Origin: Astropecten irregularis
Lineage: Eukaryota; Echinodermata; Asteroidea; Paxillosida; Astropectinidae
Length of the DNA: 64,000 nucleotides
Assembly (NCBI GenBank): GCA_963971285.1
Contig: OZ020252.1
Span: 11,631,662-11,695,661, forward strand
Reading direction: 5' to 3'
The notes below the pieces were generated by a model. That model had not been told where the DNA came from and ran no database searches. It saw only the letters and a program-made list of their open reading frames with translations. Shown piece after piece: positions 1-8,945 of the stretch. The stretch's first letter is position 1, and each line of letters opens with the position of its first letter. The position numbers were made by a program, and so were the translations under genes.

Positions 1-108
1 GGCTTAAAAGGTTACAAAGAAGATTACCAAAACTAAAAAGGCAATATGAAATTTTAAGTTACAAATAAATTAAAAATACACTTTCTCAAAACATGAATAG
101 AACTGAAT

Positions 109-552
109 TTAGATAAAATACCGTTGAAATAAATATGTTTTTAATGAAGACTTAAAAGATTCCATTGTTGGCTTAATGCGAATCGAGATAGGGAGCTTAT
201 TCCACAGGCGTGGCGCAGCAACAGCAAACGCACGGGCCCCATAGAACTCAGTATTATAACTGGGCTCATTGAACCGAATCTCATTTAATGCCTGACGTGT
301 ACGTCTACTAGGGACCCATTTGGTTAAAACTTCAGAAACGTACAAAGGTGCACAACCATGCAAAACCTTAAATGTGGTAACTAAAATCTTGAACTTAATG
401 CGCTGACAGATCGGTAACCAGTGAAGATCGTAAAGAATGGGTGTGATGTGCTTATTCATACTAGTACGGGTAACTAAACGAGCGGCAGAGTTTTGGAGAA
501 GTTGGTACCGACGAATGAGAGCATTGGGGAGGCCATACAAAATGCTATTACA
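109..552 (-). pseudogene. CR1-like C-terminal domain, separated from its RT
   Basis: Minus-strand frame of about 148 codons ending at 109. It matches the region after the RT thumb in CR1-like elements: CNSILYGLPNALI, then LQNSAARLVTR, ILYDLHWLPICQRIKFKI, and a C-terminal W-N-x-LP motif (RLWNKLPISIR). The Cys at its start directly continues the Asp-Tyr that ends the RT half at 2753, so the two segments were one frame before the 553-2752 insertion. Its own stop is consistent with the natural C terminus. The first ATG at 561 lies inside the insertion and is fortuitous. Confidence 0.8.
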
Positions 553-624
553 ACTAGACATTTAAGTGTTCGTGGACGAACACGGAGCTGTTCCGACTTA
601 TTTGATCAGCTTTATAAGTTCCGA

Positions 625-2326
625 TGACGTCATGATGACGTCACGGTCATTTACAAAGCAGCGTGCATCTAAAGTTTCTAACAAAGCTTTTGTGAAAAGA
701 ATCATTACCATAGCTTTTATCATTCTCAAGATATGCTGCAAACATAAATTATGCCTTTTGATGACGTCATAATGACGTCACAGTTAATTTCACAACAGCA
801 TGCAAATCTACAGGGTCTAACAAAACTTTTACAAAAAGAACCAATACCGTAGCACTTACCGTTCTCGAGATATACTGCTATAAACCAAAAATTACCTTTT
901 TTAATGACGTCATGATGATGTCACTGTAAATTGCGGGGCAGCATGCACAACTACATGATGTAACAAACCTTTTACAAAAAGAATCATTACCGTAGCACTT
1001 ACCGTTCTCGAGATATGCTGCTAATAATAAAATCAGCATTTTTGATGACGTCATGATGACGTCATGATCATTTCCATAATATCAAACTAACCATACCTTG
1101 TTACCGTGGCAACAGTGCATGGTCATGCACTTGCTGGCCTACCTCTTACATAACAGCACATTCCTCAGACTCTGATCATTTGAGATAAACAATCCCAGCA
1201 GCAAATGGGGTTAACTGTATACAGTAATACAGTACATGTACATGTACGTGTACACACTACACACACATAATAGGCCTATGCTCTGACGTAGGGCTTAAAA
1301 ACAGCCAATTTTATGACGTCATGATGACGTCACGGCCATTTTCGTGGCAGCATGCACAACTACAGGATGTAACAAAGCTTTTGGAAAAAGAATTATTTTC
1401 ATAGAATTTTGGGTTCTCGAGATACGCTGCTAACAAAATTGACTAATTAAATATGCAAATGAGCTGTCACGTGCCTAATTAATGAAGACTTTTTACAACT
1501 CAGTGCCAGTATGATCCTTAGCTTATAAGCTTTCATATGATACCTCATCTAAGCTGATCAGAAGAAGCTAAGAAGAGATAAGCTGTTAACAAGCTTAGAG
1601 GGTGATAAAGAATAATAATAACTAGACATTTAAGTGTTCGTGGACGAACACGGAGCTGTTCCGACTTATTTGATCAGCCTTATAAGCTCCGATGACGTCA
1701 TGGTCATTTTATGCAAAGCAGCATGCATCTGCAGTTTCTAACAAAGCTTTTACAAAAAGAACCAATACCGTAGCACTTACCGTTCTCGAGATATACTGCT
1801 ATAAACCAAAAATTACCTTTTTTGATGACGTCATGATGACGTCACTGTAAATTTAGGGGCAGCATGCACAACTACATGATGTAACAAAGCTTTTACAAAA
1901 AGAATCATTACCGTAGCACTTACCGTTCTCGAGATATGATGCTATAAACAAAAAATCATCATTTTTGATGACGTCATGATGACGTCACGGTAAATTTCTT
2001 GGCAGCATGCACAACTACATTATGCTACTAAGCCTTTGCAAAAAGAATCATATTCATAGCCTTTGTCGTTCTCGAGATATGCTGCTAACAAAATTGACTA
2101 ATTAAAAATTTGAATGAGCTGTCACGTGCTTAATTATTAAAGAATTAAAAATTACCTTTTTTGATGACTTCATGATGACGTCACTGTAAATTTTGGGACA
2201 GCATGCACAACTACATGATGTAACAAAGCTTTTACAAAAAAGAATCAATGCCTTAGCACTTACCGTTCTCGAGATATGCTGCTTCTAATAAAAATCAGCA
2301 TTTTTGATGACGTCATGATGACGTCA
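625..2326. promoter_or_regulatory. Dense array of CRE-type palindromes (TGACGTCA)
   Basis: Seventeen exact TGACGTCA octamers start at 625, 636, 762, 773, 905, 1046, 1057, 1314, 1325, 1693, 1826, 1837, 1969, 1980, 2176, 2308 and 2319. Most occur as pairs whose starts are 11 bp apart, about one helical turn. One member of the pair is mutated at 905 and 2176. TGACGTCA is the consensus bound by CREB/ATF bZIP dimers, so the array is a potential multi-site platform. The unit ends also carry ATGCAAAT octamers (near 1455 and 2447) next to CACGTG E-boxes. Function is inference; the sites may simply be part of a repeat consensus. Confidence 0.5.
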
Positions 2327-2604
2327 CTGTTAATTTCTTGGCAGCATGCATAACTACATGATGTAACAAAGCTTTTGGAAAAAGAATTTTTTTTATATCA
2401 CTTGTAGTTCTTGAGATACGCTGCTAACAAAATGTACTAGTTAAATATGCAAATGAGCTGTCACGTGCATAATTAATTAAGAATTTTAACAAACTCAGTC
2501 TTAGGATTAACTTCAGCTTATAAGCTTTCATATGATACCTCAAATAAGCTGATCAGAAGAAGCTAAGTAAGAGATCAGGAATAAACAAACTTTGGGTGAT
2601 AAAG

Positions 2605-2642
<38 letters not shown>

Positions 2643-2660
2643 TCAGAACAAAAACAAAAC

Positions 2661-2749
2661 CTGTTCCGACATCAGAAATGTCGGAACAGCTAATAATAAA
2701 AATCTAAGCAAAAACTAAACCTGTTCCGACATCCGAAATGTCGGAACAG
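2661..2749. repeat. Two tandem 29-nt hairpins at the insertion edge
   Basis: CTGTTCCGAC, a 9-nt loop and GTCGGAACAG form a perfect 10-bp stem at 2661-2689. The same hairpin recurs at 2721-2749 with one loop change. Each is followed by CTAATAATA/C. The stem also matches AGCTGTTCCGAC near the start of each unit (about 588 and 1657), so the element has a short inverted relation between its head and this edge. Confidence 0.7.
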
Positions 2750-2752
2750 CTA

Positions 2753-4396
2753 ATAATCTAAACGAGAAGTAACAAAAGCATGGATCAGGCGTTCTGTACA
2801 GGTGTGACTTAAATACTTTCGAATACGACTTATACGATAGAGAGAAAAAGACACTGACTGACTGACCTTGGATACATGAGTATTCATAGATAAAACTGTA
2901 TCAAAATAAATACCCAGGTTCCGAACAGACTTACAACAGTTAACAGTAGTACTCCCTACATTCAATGAAACAAGCTCGTTAACATCTTTAAATTTAGAGT
3001 GAAAATGAATAACATCAGTTTTACCATCATTAAGTGCAAGCATATTGGCTGACATCCATCTACTAACATCTTGAATGCATTTTTCAATGGAACTAACTGA
3101 ATCTTGGGCCCGAGAGCAAGTTAGGTACATTTGGGTGTCATCTGCATAAAACATACAATCTAGCCCATGAGATTTAACAATATTCTCAATTGGTGAAGTG
3201 TACAATGTAAAAAGAAGAGGACCAAGAATACTGCCTTGTGGCACACCATATAAAAGAGGCGATGGATTAGATAAAACATTATTAACAGAGATAAACTGAT
3301 GACGATCGTTTAAGTATGATTTGAACCAACCAAGAGCAACACCTGTGACACCAAATCGGTTAGACATTCTAGACAAGAGCACATTGTGGTCAATAGTTTC
3401 AAAAGCTGCGGAGAGGTCGAGTAAAACCAAAACAACTTCTTTTCGTTTGTCAAGAGACAATAAGATGTCATTATAAACTCTCAACAATGCGGTTTCGGTA
3501 CAATGGAACTTTCTGTACGCGGACTGGAATTTAGCATACAAACTGAATTCTTGCAGATAGTCATCTAATTGTTGCATAACAACTTTTTCAAGCACTTTAC
3601 TGATAAATGGAAGGTTGGACACTGGTCTAAAATTAGACAATTTTTGAACATCTAAACCAGGTTTCTTTAACAGTGGATGAACAATGGCTCTCTTAAAGCG
3701 ATCTGGAACACTTCCCGAGTCAAGAGATAAATTGACTAAGCTAACAATGAAAGGCAAAATACCTGTATCATTCAAACACGATTTCAATGTGTCAGTGCGA
3801 ATTGGATCGATTGCACAAGATTTAGTTTTCATTGACATAATAATTTCGGAAATGTCTGATTCCGTAACAGGCTGAAATTGGGAGAAAGAGTGGCTCAACG
3901 TGGGTCCTTGTGTATCCAGCTTGCATCTTTCAGAAAACTGTTCACGGATTTTCTTGATTTTCCCAGAGAAAAAGTCTGAAAACTGGTTGGCAAGGACTCC
4001 CGCGTTGTCATGGCGAGGAAGTAGCGATGCAGTTGACTTCTTTTCCCCAACGAGGTCGTCGACAACAGAAAAAAGTTGACGCTGGTTAGAAGCATTGTTG
4101 ATCTTTGATTGATAATAAGCAGTTCTTGCATTATCCAGTATTCGGTTATATTTGGTTCGTTCGGTTTGGTACATCTGACGGTGAATCTCCAAACGACTGG
4201 TCTTCCATCGACGTTCATGCTGACGCAAGTCGCGGCGTGCACTCATGATCCTGTCGTCAAACCATGGAGCCCGTGGCTTCACGGTAAATGTTTTAGTTGT
4301 CAGGGGTGCCACCAGGTCAACAAACCTGGTCAAATGCTCATCGTAGATATCTGCTAGCTCATTTGCTGAAATGGTATGGTGTCCTAAAAAGGTCAC
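2753..4396 (-). pseudogene. CR1-like reverse transcriptase fragment
   Basis: About 547 codons, open throughout on the minus strand. It reads as a linker followed by a reverse transcriptase. Visible RT blocks in order are FRPVSNLPFISKVLEKVV (finger region), LLDLSAAFETIDH (motif A, catalytic Asp), GVPQGSILGPLLFTLY (motif B) and FYADDTQMY (motif C, catalytic Asp pair). Motifs A, B and C look intact. Upstream apurinic endonuclease is missing, so the ATG near 4396 is not a natural start. The frame stops at 2750-2752 only because the inserted element supplies a stop codon. The domain would copy element RNA into DNA at the nick, but this copy cannot act alone. Confidence 0.85.
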
Positions 4397-4436
4397 TTGT
4401 AATGTATTTAATGTATGTGTATACCTCTGTGTGATG

Positions 4437-4640
4437 TGTGTCTATCATAGCGCGATGTGTATCCCTCACAGCGCGAAGTGTATCCGTCACAGCGCGAAGT
4501 GTATCCGACGGTCACAACGCGAAGTGTGTGTCTTTCACAGCACGAAGTGTGTCTTTCACAGCGCGAAGTGTATGTATTTCACTGCGTGATGTGTATGTCT
4601 TTCACAGCGTGAAGTGTATGTCTTTCACTGCGTGAAACTT
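4437..4640. repeat. Minisatellite of ~20-24-bp units with dyad cores
   Basis: About nine to ten units of the form TCACAGCGCGAAGTGTATC or TTTCACTGCGTGAAGTGTATG. Several units contain a small palindrome, TTCAC-N3-GTGAA. The array begins where CR1 homology ends and stops about 10 bp before the BEL LTR. Open frames across it are repetitive and not credible proteins. Confidence 0.8.
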
Positions 4641-4651
4641 AACACGGTATC

Positions 4652-5195
4652 TGAAAGAACGGAGGCAGCCAAGCCGGTGATGATGCTTCCAAGGTGGTTT
4701 ATTATAACACACAGACTCTGGATGGGTGTGTGTATTTATGTGTGGGTGACTAGGGGTGCGTGTGTGTGTGGTCCTATAAATAAATAAATAATAAAGATAA
4801 ACACAGAAATTAATGAGTGTGTATCACCCCGGATAATTATGACCTTATCCCAATTAACATAAAATAATGACAGGTTAATTACCCAATACATAACTTCAGA
4901 AGGCACTAAGGAGTTCGAGAATAAACATGAACAATGTAATAAAGTGGATTATGCAGTAATATGCCCAATACTGTGGTTTTATCATGTACATGTACATGTA
5001 ATCTCTACACAATACACAACAACGGCAATTACAACGGAAATAAGGCATCAAATCCCCCCAAATATCACAGCCAAAATCGAACAAATGATACTCACTTCTG
5101 GTAATTTACGCACACGGAGTGTCTACTAATCAGCTGGTGATTGGATAATCACATAATCAGTAATTAAGAGTCATTAAATGAGGATTTAGGAAGCA
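4652..5195 (-). repeat. BEL 3' LTR
   Basis: It matches 10557-11072 along its length. It contains a GT-rich stretch, TAAATAAATAAATAATAAAG and an extra CATGTA unit. Relative to the other LTR it carries about 27 extra bases around 4824-4852. Ends read TGAAAGAAC...GGAAGCA on the plus strand. Confidence 0.9.
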
Positions 5196-5467
5196 TAAAG
5201 GAGGTTGGGCGTAACAGGTTGCGCTGGATCCAAGACAATGGGGTGACGAGTATCCTTGGGAATGTCTTCGGCCTGAGGTAAACGACCTCCAACACGGACG
5301 AGACCTGTGGATTCGTCATACTCTGGAGCAAGCTGTATAAGCTTGCTGTCACAAGGAAGATCCTTCCCCTTATTAAGTGCAGCCAAGTCATCAAGGAAGC
5401 TGTCCCCCTGAGCTCGGCGGTAGAGCTGCAACTCGATGCTGGCTCGCTCATCGGCATTCAGCTCAGG
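5196..5467 (-). pseudogene. pol: BEL pol: truncated integrase N terminus
   Basis: Residues such as DLPCDSKLIQLAPEYDE, GLVRVGGRLPQAE and RHPIVLDP are the segment that leads into the integrase zinc finger of BEL/Pao elements. The frame then runs into the LTR (last residues LYAS come from LTR sequence). The HHCC finger beyond this point, the DDE catalytic core and the C-terminal domain are deleted, so the copy cannot integrate on its own. Confidence 0.8.
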
Positions 5468-6160
5468 TCAGTCACCATCGTCGGCCGCCCCATCACGATA
5501 CTCCTTGGTGACCATGATGAGGTCGTCCCAAGATTCACACTTGGAGAGGTCAGGAAGGTCTACGGGATCGAGGGTCATGGTCATTGACTTCTTGTACTCC
5601 GTGACGTCCTCCGATGGTTTAGCTTGATGGACTGGCCACTTGTCTTGGGATTTCCGGAGGAAGGGGGGTCCATCTCGCGCTCGCCATCTGGATTCTTGGG
5701 CAGGTTCCATCAAGGTCTTGCCCTGGGTGAGGTCATCGGCTGGATTGTTCTTGGTGTCAACGTAACGCCATTTGTTGACGTCAGTCAGGGTCTGGATCTC
5801 CGCCACTCTGGTGCCGACAAAGACTTTATAGCGGCAGGATTCAGATGTCAGCCAGGTGAGGATGGTAGTCGAGTCACTCCACAGGATGACATCCTCTACA
5901 GGCAGGCTTAACTCTCTCTGGAGAAGTTGACACAGCTCTGCACCAGCCAAGGCAGCAGAGAGCTCCAAACGTTGCATGGAAAGCTGGCGCTTTGGAGCAA
6001 CTCTGGACCTGGCCATGATGAAGCCGACATGAGTGTGATGATCTTTGTCTTCAGTTCGAAGGTAGGCCACTGCTCCATAAACTCTCTCTGACGCATCGCA
6101 GAAAATGTGGAGTTGGTGGGTTGCTGAAGCGATGTCGACAACTGGGGGTGTATAGCACGT
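5468..6160 (-). pseudogene. pol: BEL pol: RNase H domain
   Basis: The frame from PPVVDIASATHQLHIF includes IFCDASERVYGAVAY (first catalytic Asp), MQRLELSAALAGAEL (catalytic Glu), LWSDSTTILTWL (Asp) and NNPADDLTQG (Asp). This is the BEL RNase H order. It is offset from the preceding RT/connection frame near 6150, where the plus strand reads GCACGTACGTACCG, consistent with an expanded GTAC unit. RNase H degrades the RNA template after minus-strand synthesis. Confidence 0.85.
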
Positions 6161-6804
6161 ACGTACCGATCTAGACGGATGTTGGCGAGTGCTGGTAGCT
6201 CCATTTCCCAAGCTTGCCACTGATCTCTGATGACTCCGGATTCAAGAGCATCATCCCAGTTGCAATCTGTCTTCCATAAGTCTTGGATGATCACTCTGGC
6301 TCGAGCAGTGAAAGGGATTAGGTAGCCGATCGGGTCATATTGGCTTGCCAGTATCTTGTACATGTTCCTCGTGTTCAGCAACTCGTTGTCAACTGGTCGG
6401 TGGTGGTACTGCAGTTTATCTGTGCTGCAATCCCACTGGAGTCCGAGGGTGGCCTCAAGGGAATCGGTGTCGCCATGCATAGGTCAGCCAGAGTTCGCAA
6501 CCGTTGGATCGGGCCTCTTGTGGAAGGTCTTCCACCACCGTGGGGTCATTGCTGGCCCACTGTCGGATCTCGAACCCACCTTTGGCTAGTAGGTCTCGCA
6601 TCTCGTGGACGAGCTGTTTGGCTTCTTCGGATGTCGGCAGGCTTTCCAAGCAGTTGTCAACATAGAAGGACTTGTTGACAGATGCAGCAACATCATGGTA
6701 CTGGTCTCTGTGGTCATCGACGTGTTTCTTCAAGGCAAACGTGGCACAGCAAGGACTGCAGGTGGTGCCAAAGGGGAGCACCTGCTATTCATGTATCTTC
6801 GGCT
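6161..6804 (-). pseudogene. pol: BEL pol: second half of RT and connection domain
   Basis: Two overlapping minus-strand frames continue the RT. The first (to 6455) has LPFGTTCSPCCATFAL and motif C as SFYVDNCLES. The second (from about 6480) has a Pao-type connection: LGLQWD, MYKILASQYDPIGYLIP and ARVIIQDLWK. Motif C reads YVDN rather than YVDD, a variant I recall from other BEL elements but did not check. At least two frameshifts occur here. Confidence 0.8.
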
Positions 6805-7966
6805 TCATGGTTCGGCTTCGACATCAAGGTTTCGCCACAGGAACCGGAGGAGAGGCCTGTATTCTGGCAGAAGGCGCACTTGATGGAACATGGCCTTGAT
6901 GTCTCCGGATACTGCCACCGCTTGCTGTCTGAAGCGCAGGAGCACGCCAATTAGAGAGGCACCAAGCTGGGGTCCAGGAAGGAGATGCTGGTTCAGCACT
7001 TGGTTGTTGTGCTGGTAAGAACAATTAAACACGAGACGGTACTTCCCGTTGTGATACGTGGTATGGTGCGGGATGTACCAGGATTCCTCGGATCTGGAGG
7101 CTTCCTCTCCAGGCACAATTCTGACATGGCACGAGTCCACCAGCTTCGTAATGAGGTCGTTGTGTCTCTCTGCCAGTTCTGGTTGTTTCTGTAGCCGTCT
7201 CTCGGCTCTTCTCAGGGTTGGAAGGACTGCTTCCTTGGTTGCTCTGAACTTCTCTCCATCGTTGGGTCTCAGCAGGGGTGTAGCGTACCGTTCCACACCT
7301 TCAATGCTGATGCGGGTGGTCTTGGACTCCAGCTGCTGAAATGCATACTGATCGTTCTTGGAGCTGGTGACTTCCTTCTCATTGGTGTAAGGAAGTACGT
7401 CTGCCTGCCACAGCATTTGCACATGCTGCAGCAGATCGTTGGTCACTGGAAACGTGGATGTTTTGAAGACTCGCTGACCTGCCCGCTGGTCATGGTGGCC
7501 GGCGGGTCCTTGGAGGGTCCATCCAAGCTTTGTCTTGATTGCGACTGGTGCACCACTGGCTCCTGATCTGATAGGGCACCGGGGGATTATGAGATCAGTG
7601 TGGTCTGCTCCAATCAGTAACATCGGGCATGCCCGGTGGATCATGGGCAGTGGTAGGTGATGGAGATGGTCATACCTTTTCTGGATACTGTCGATCGGGC
7701 AGGTGTACTTGGACAGACAGAGGTTGCCTGCAGAGAAGGCTCCAGTAATGGTGTACTTCACATGAGGTTTGTCTTTGGGTGACACCTCCAGTGATGTGGT
7801 GTAGCCTCGGCATTCGACCACATCATCACGAACAGTTCTCAGGAGTACCGTCCATGGTTGGCCTTTAAGCTTCAGCTTTGTGGCCGCTGTCTGGAGCAGC
7901 ATACTCCTCTCAGAACCGTCGTCAAGGATGGCATATGTTTCAATGGTGCCAGCTGGACGGACGTCG
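6805..7966 (-). pseudogene. pol: BEL pol: aspartic protease and first half of RT
   Basis: From VTDVRPAGTIETYAILDDGSE the frame carries a BEL-type protease; DDGS is the active-site loop. The C-terminal protease region includes LLIGADHTDLI and TKLGWTLQGP. RT begins around WYIPHHTTYH, with KYRLVFNCS and VSGDIKAMFHQVRL (motif A, catalytic Asp). It stops at 6805 by frameshift before motif C. The apparent start at 8058 lies in the inserted element's repeats. Protease matures the polyprotein and RT copies the genome. Confidence 0.85.
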
Positions 7967-8614
7967 GTCACTTCGCCAACTTTCCACTTCGCCCATAACC
8001 ACTTCGCCCACAACCACTTCGCCCACGCGTCACTTCGCCCACTTACCACTTCGCCCACTTACCACTTCGCCCATGAGTCACTTCGCCCACGCGTCACTTC
8101 GCCCACTTACCAACGCAATTTTAAATACATGTATAAACAAAGTTTAACAATGAATAAGCTAATTATCACAAACCCCGACCACGAAGGAATTCCCACCTTC
8201 AATTACTTCTAGATTTAGAATGTAATTTGTAGGCAATAACATAATTATAATAATATTTATACCCAATAAAAAACACTCCCAAACTAAATTATTTACTTAC
8301 TATATTTACCTAGTAATACTCATAATAATAACAACATTATAATGACTCTTTCCTTCCCAACCTTCCATGAAAAAATATACCCAATTATCACACAATAATT
8401 ATGTTCAGATTTACAAAAAAGTTGCGGTGCGTGCGCTGTTATGTTGCGGCTGTTCATGTATTATGGCTGACAGTAACGGTGTATGGCGGCGTGGGCGAAG
8501 TGACGCGTGGGCGAAGTGGCCAGTGGGCGAAGTGGTGAATGGGCGAAGTGACGCGTGGGCGAAGTGACGTGTGGGCGAAGTGGTTGGGGGCGAAGTGGTT
8601 GTGGGCGAAGTGAC
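7967..8614. mobile_element. MITE-like element whose inverted repeats are tandem 16-bp arrays
   Basis: The left arm (about 7967-8113) has nine spaced copies of CACTTCGCCCAC. The right arm (about 8484-8614) has eight copies of the reverse complement GTGGGCGAAGTG. Copies are about 16 bp apart and the 4-bp spacers (GCGT, TTAC, AAC, GAGT) recur in similar order from the outside in. The outer ends read GTCACTTCGCC and GGCGAAGTGAC. The centre (8114-8483) is AT-rich with no coding frame. It sits between gag and protease of the BEL element. One arm stays open in the pol frame, so protease appears fused to a repeated GEVV/WAKW peptide. No target duplication is obvious; family unknown. Confidence 0.75.
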
Positions 8615-8660
8615 TGTAAAACAGCTGGACCATGGATCAGAACTGGCAACACTTTCAGCA

Positions 8661-8945
8661 TCACACCATGTGGGCGAACTGGCCTGTCGATATATACCGC
8701 TGGCTTGATGTCTGCACTCTGTATACATGGTGAGCGGTCTTCTTGGCAGCGTCATGGAGTACAGTTAAGTGTACTTGCTTGCATGTGTAGCAAGGTTTCT
8801 TTAGGGTGCAGTCGTCGGGCTTGTGAGCACGACCGCACTTCCAACATCGATCCTTGTCACGTATCCAGGTGACAATCTGGTCTGTGTTCAGCTTCTTGAG
8901 CTCTGGACATCCACCAAGGTAGTGCTCCTTGTGGTCACAGTAGGG
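8661..8945 (-). pseudogene. BEL gag zinc-knuckle segment, frameshifted
   Basis: In the frame next to the gag stop the minus strand encodes PYCDHKEHYLGGCPEL, then a knuckle CWKCGRAHKPDDC and a further Cys-rich motif CYTCKQVH. These are the nucleocapsid-type fingers that follow BEL capsid. The segment ends at a stop at 8661-8663, just before the inserted DNA element. It is too short to be reported as a long open frame by itself. Confidence 0.75.

Larger units (their letters stand above)
553..2752. mobile_element. 2.2 kb insertion of two head-to-tail ~1.07 kb repeat units
   Basis: The insertion interrupts CR1 between two adjacent codons. It holds two direct units beginning ACTAGACATTTAAGTG at 553 and 1621. 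Each ends in GTGATAAAG followed by an ATA-rich tail, short in unit 1 and a pure microsatellite at about 2607-2639 in unit 2. Each unit is built of ~140-bp subrepeats with GATGACGTCATGATGACGTCA, a GCAGCATGCACAACTAC segment, CTTTTACAAAAAGAATC and CCGTTCTCGAGATATGCTGC. No coding frame is visible. The tail suggests mobilisation by a non-LTR machinery, but no clear target duplication longer than 1-2 bp is seen. Family unknown. Confidence 0.65.
1..4396 (-). mobile_element. CR1/L2-like non-LTR retrotransposon, 5'-truncated and split
   Basis: Two minus-strand coding segments (2753-4396 and 109-552) are the reverse-transcriptase and C-terminal parts of one non-LTR retrotransposon polyprotein. The endonuclease that should precede the RT is absent: homology stops at about 4396, where a minisatellite begins. 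This is the 5' truncation typical of target-primed integration. The two halves are separated by an unrelated 2.2 kb insertion (553-2752), and the codons on either side of it are consecutive. The 1-108 stretch is the 3' untranslated part. Family assignment rests on the RT motifs and is confident at the CR1/L2/Jockey superfamily level only. Confidence 0.85.

Noticed and set aside
2661-2749. Hammerhead ribozyme or Helitron end
   Set aside because: Hairpins lack the CUGAUGA and paired GAAA core of hammerheads, and no CTRR end with A|T target is found.
6605-7339. Plus-strand frames over the BEL pol region
   Set aside because: They are antisense shadows of the minus-strand protease/RT frames.
7878-8755. 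Proteins made of repeated HFAH/WAKW peptides
   Set aside because: They are translations of the tandem 16-bp inverted-repeat arrays in several frames.
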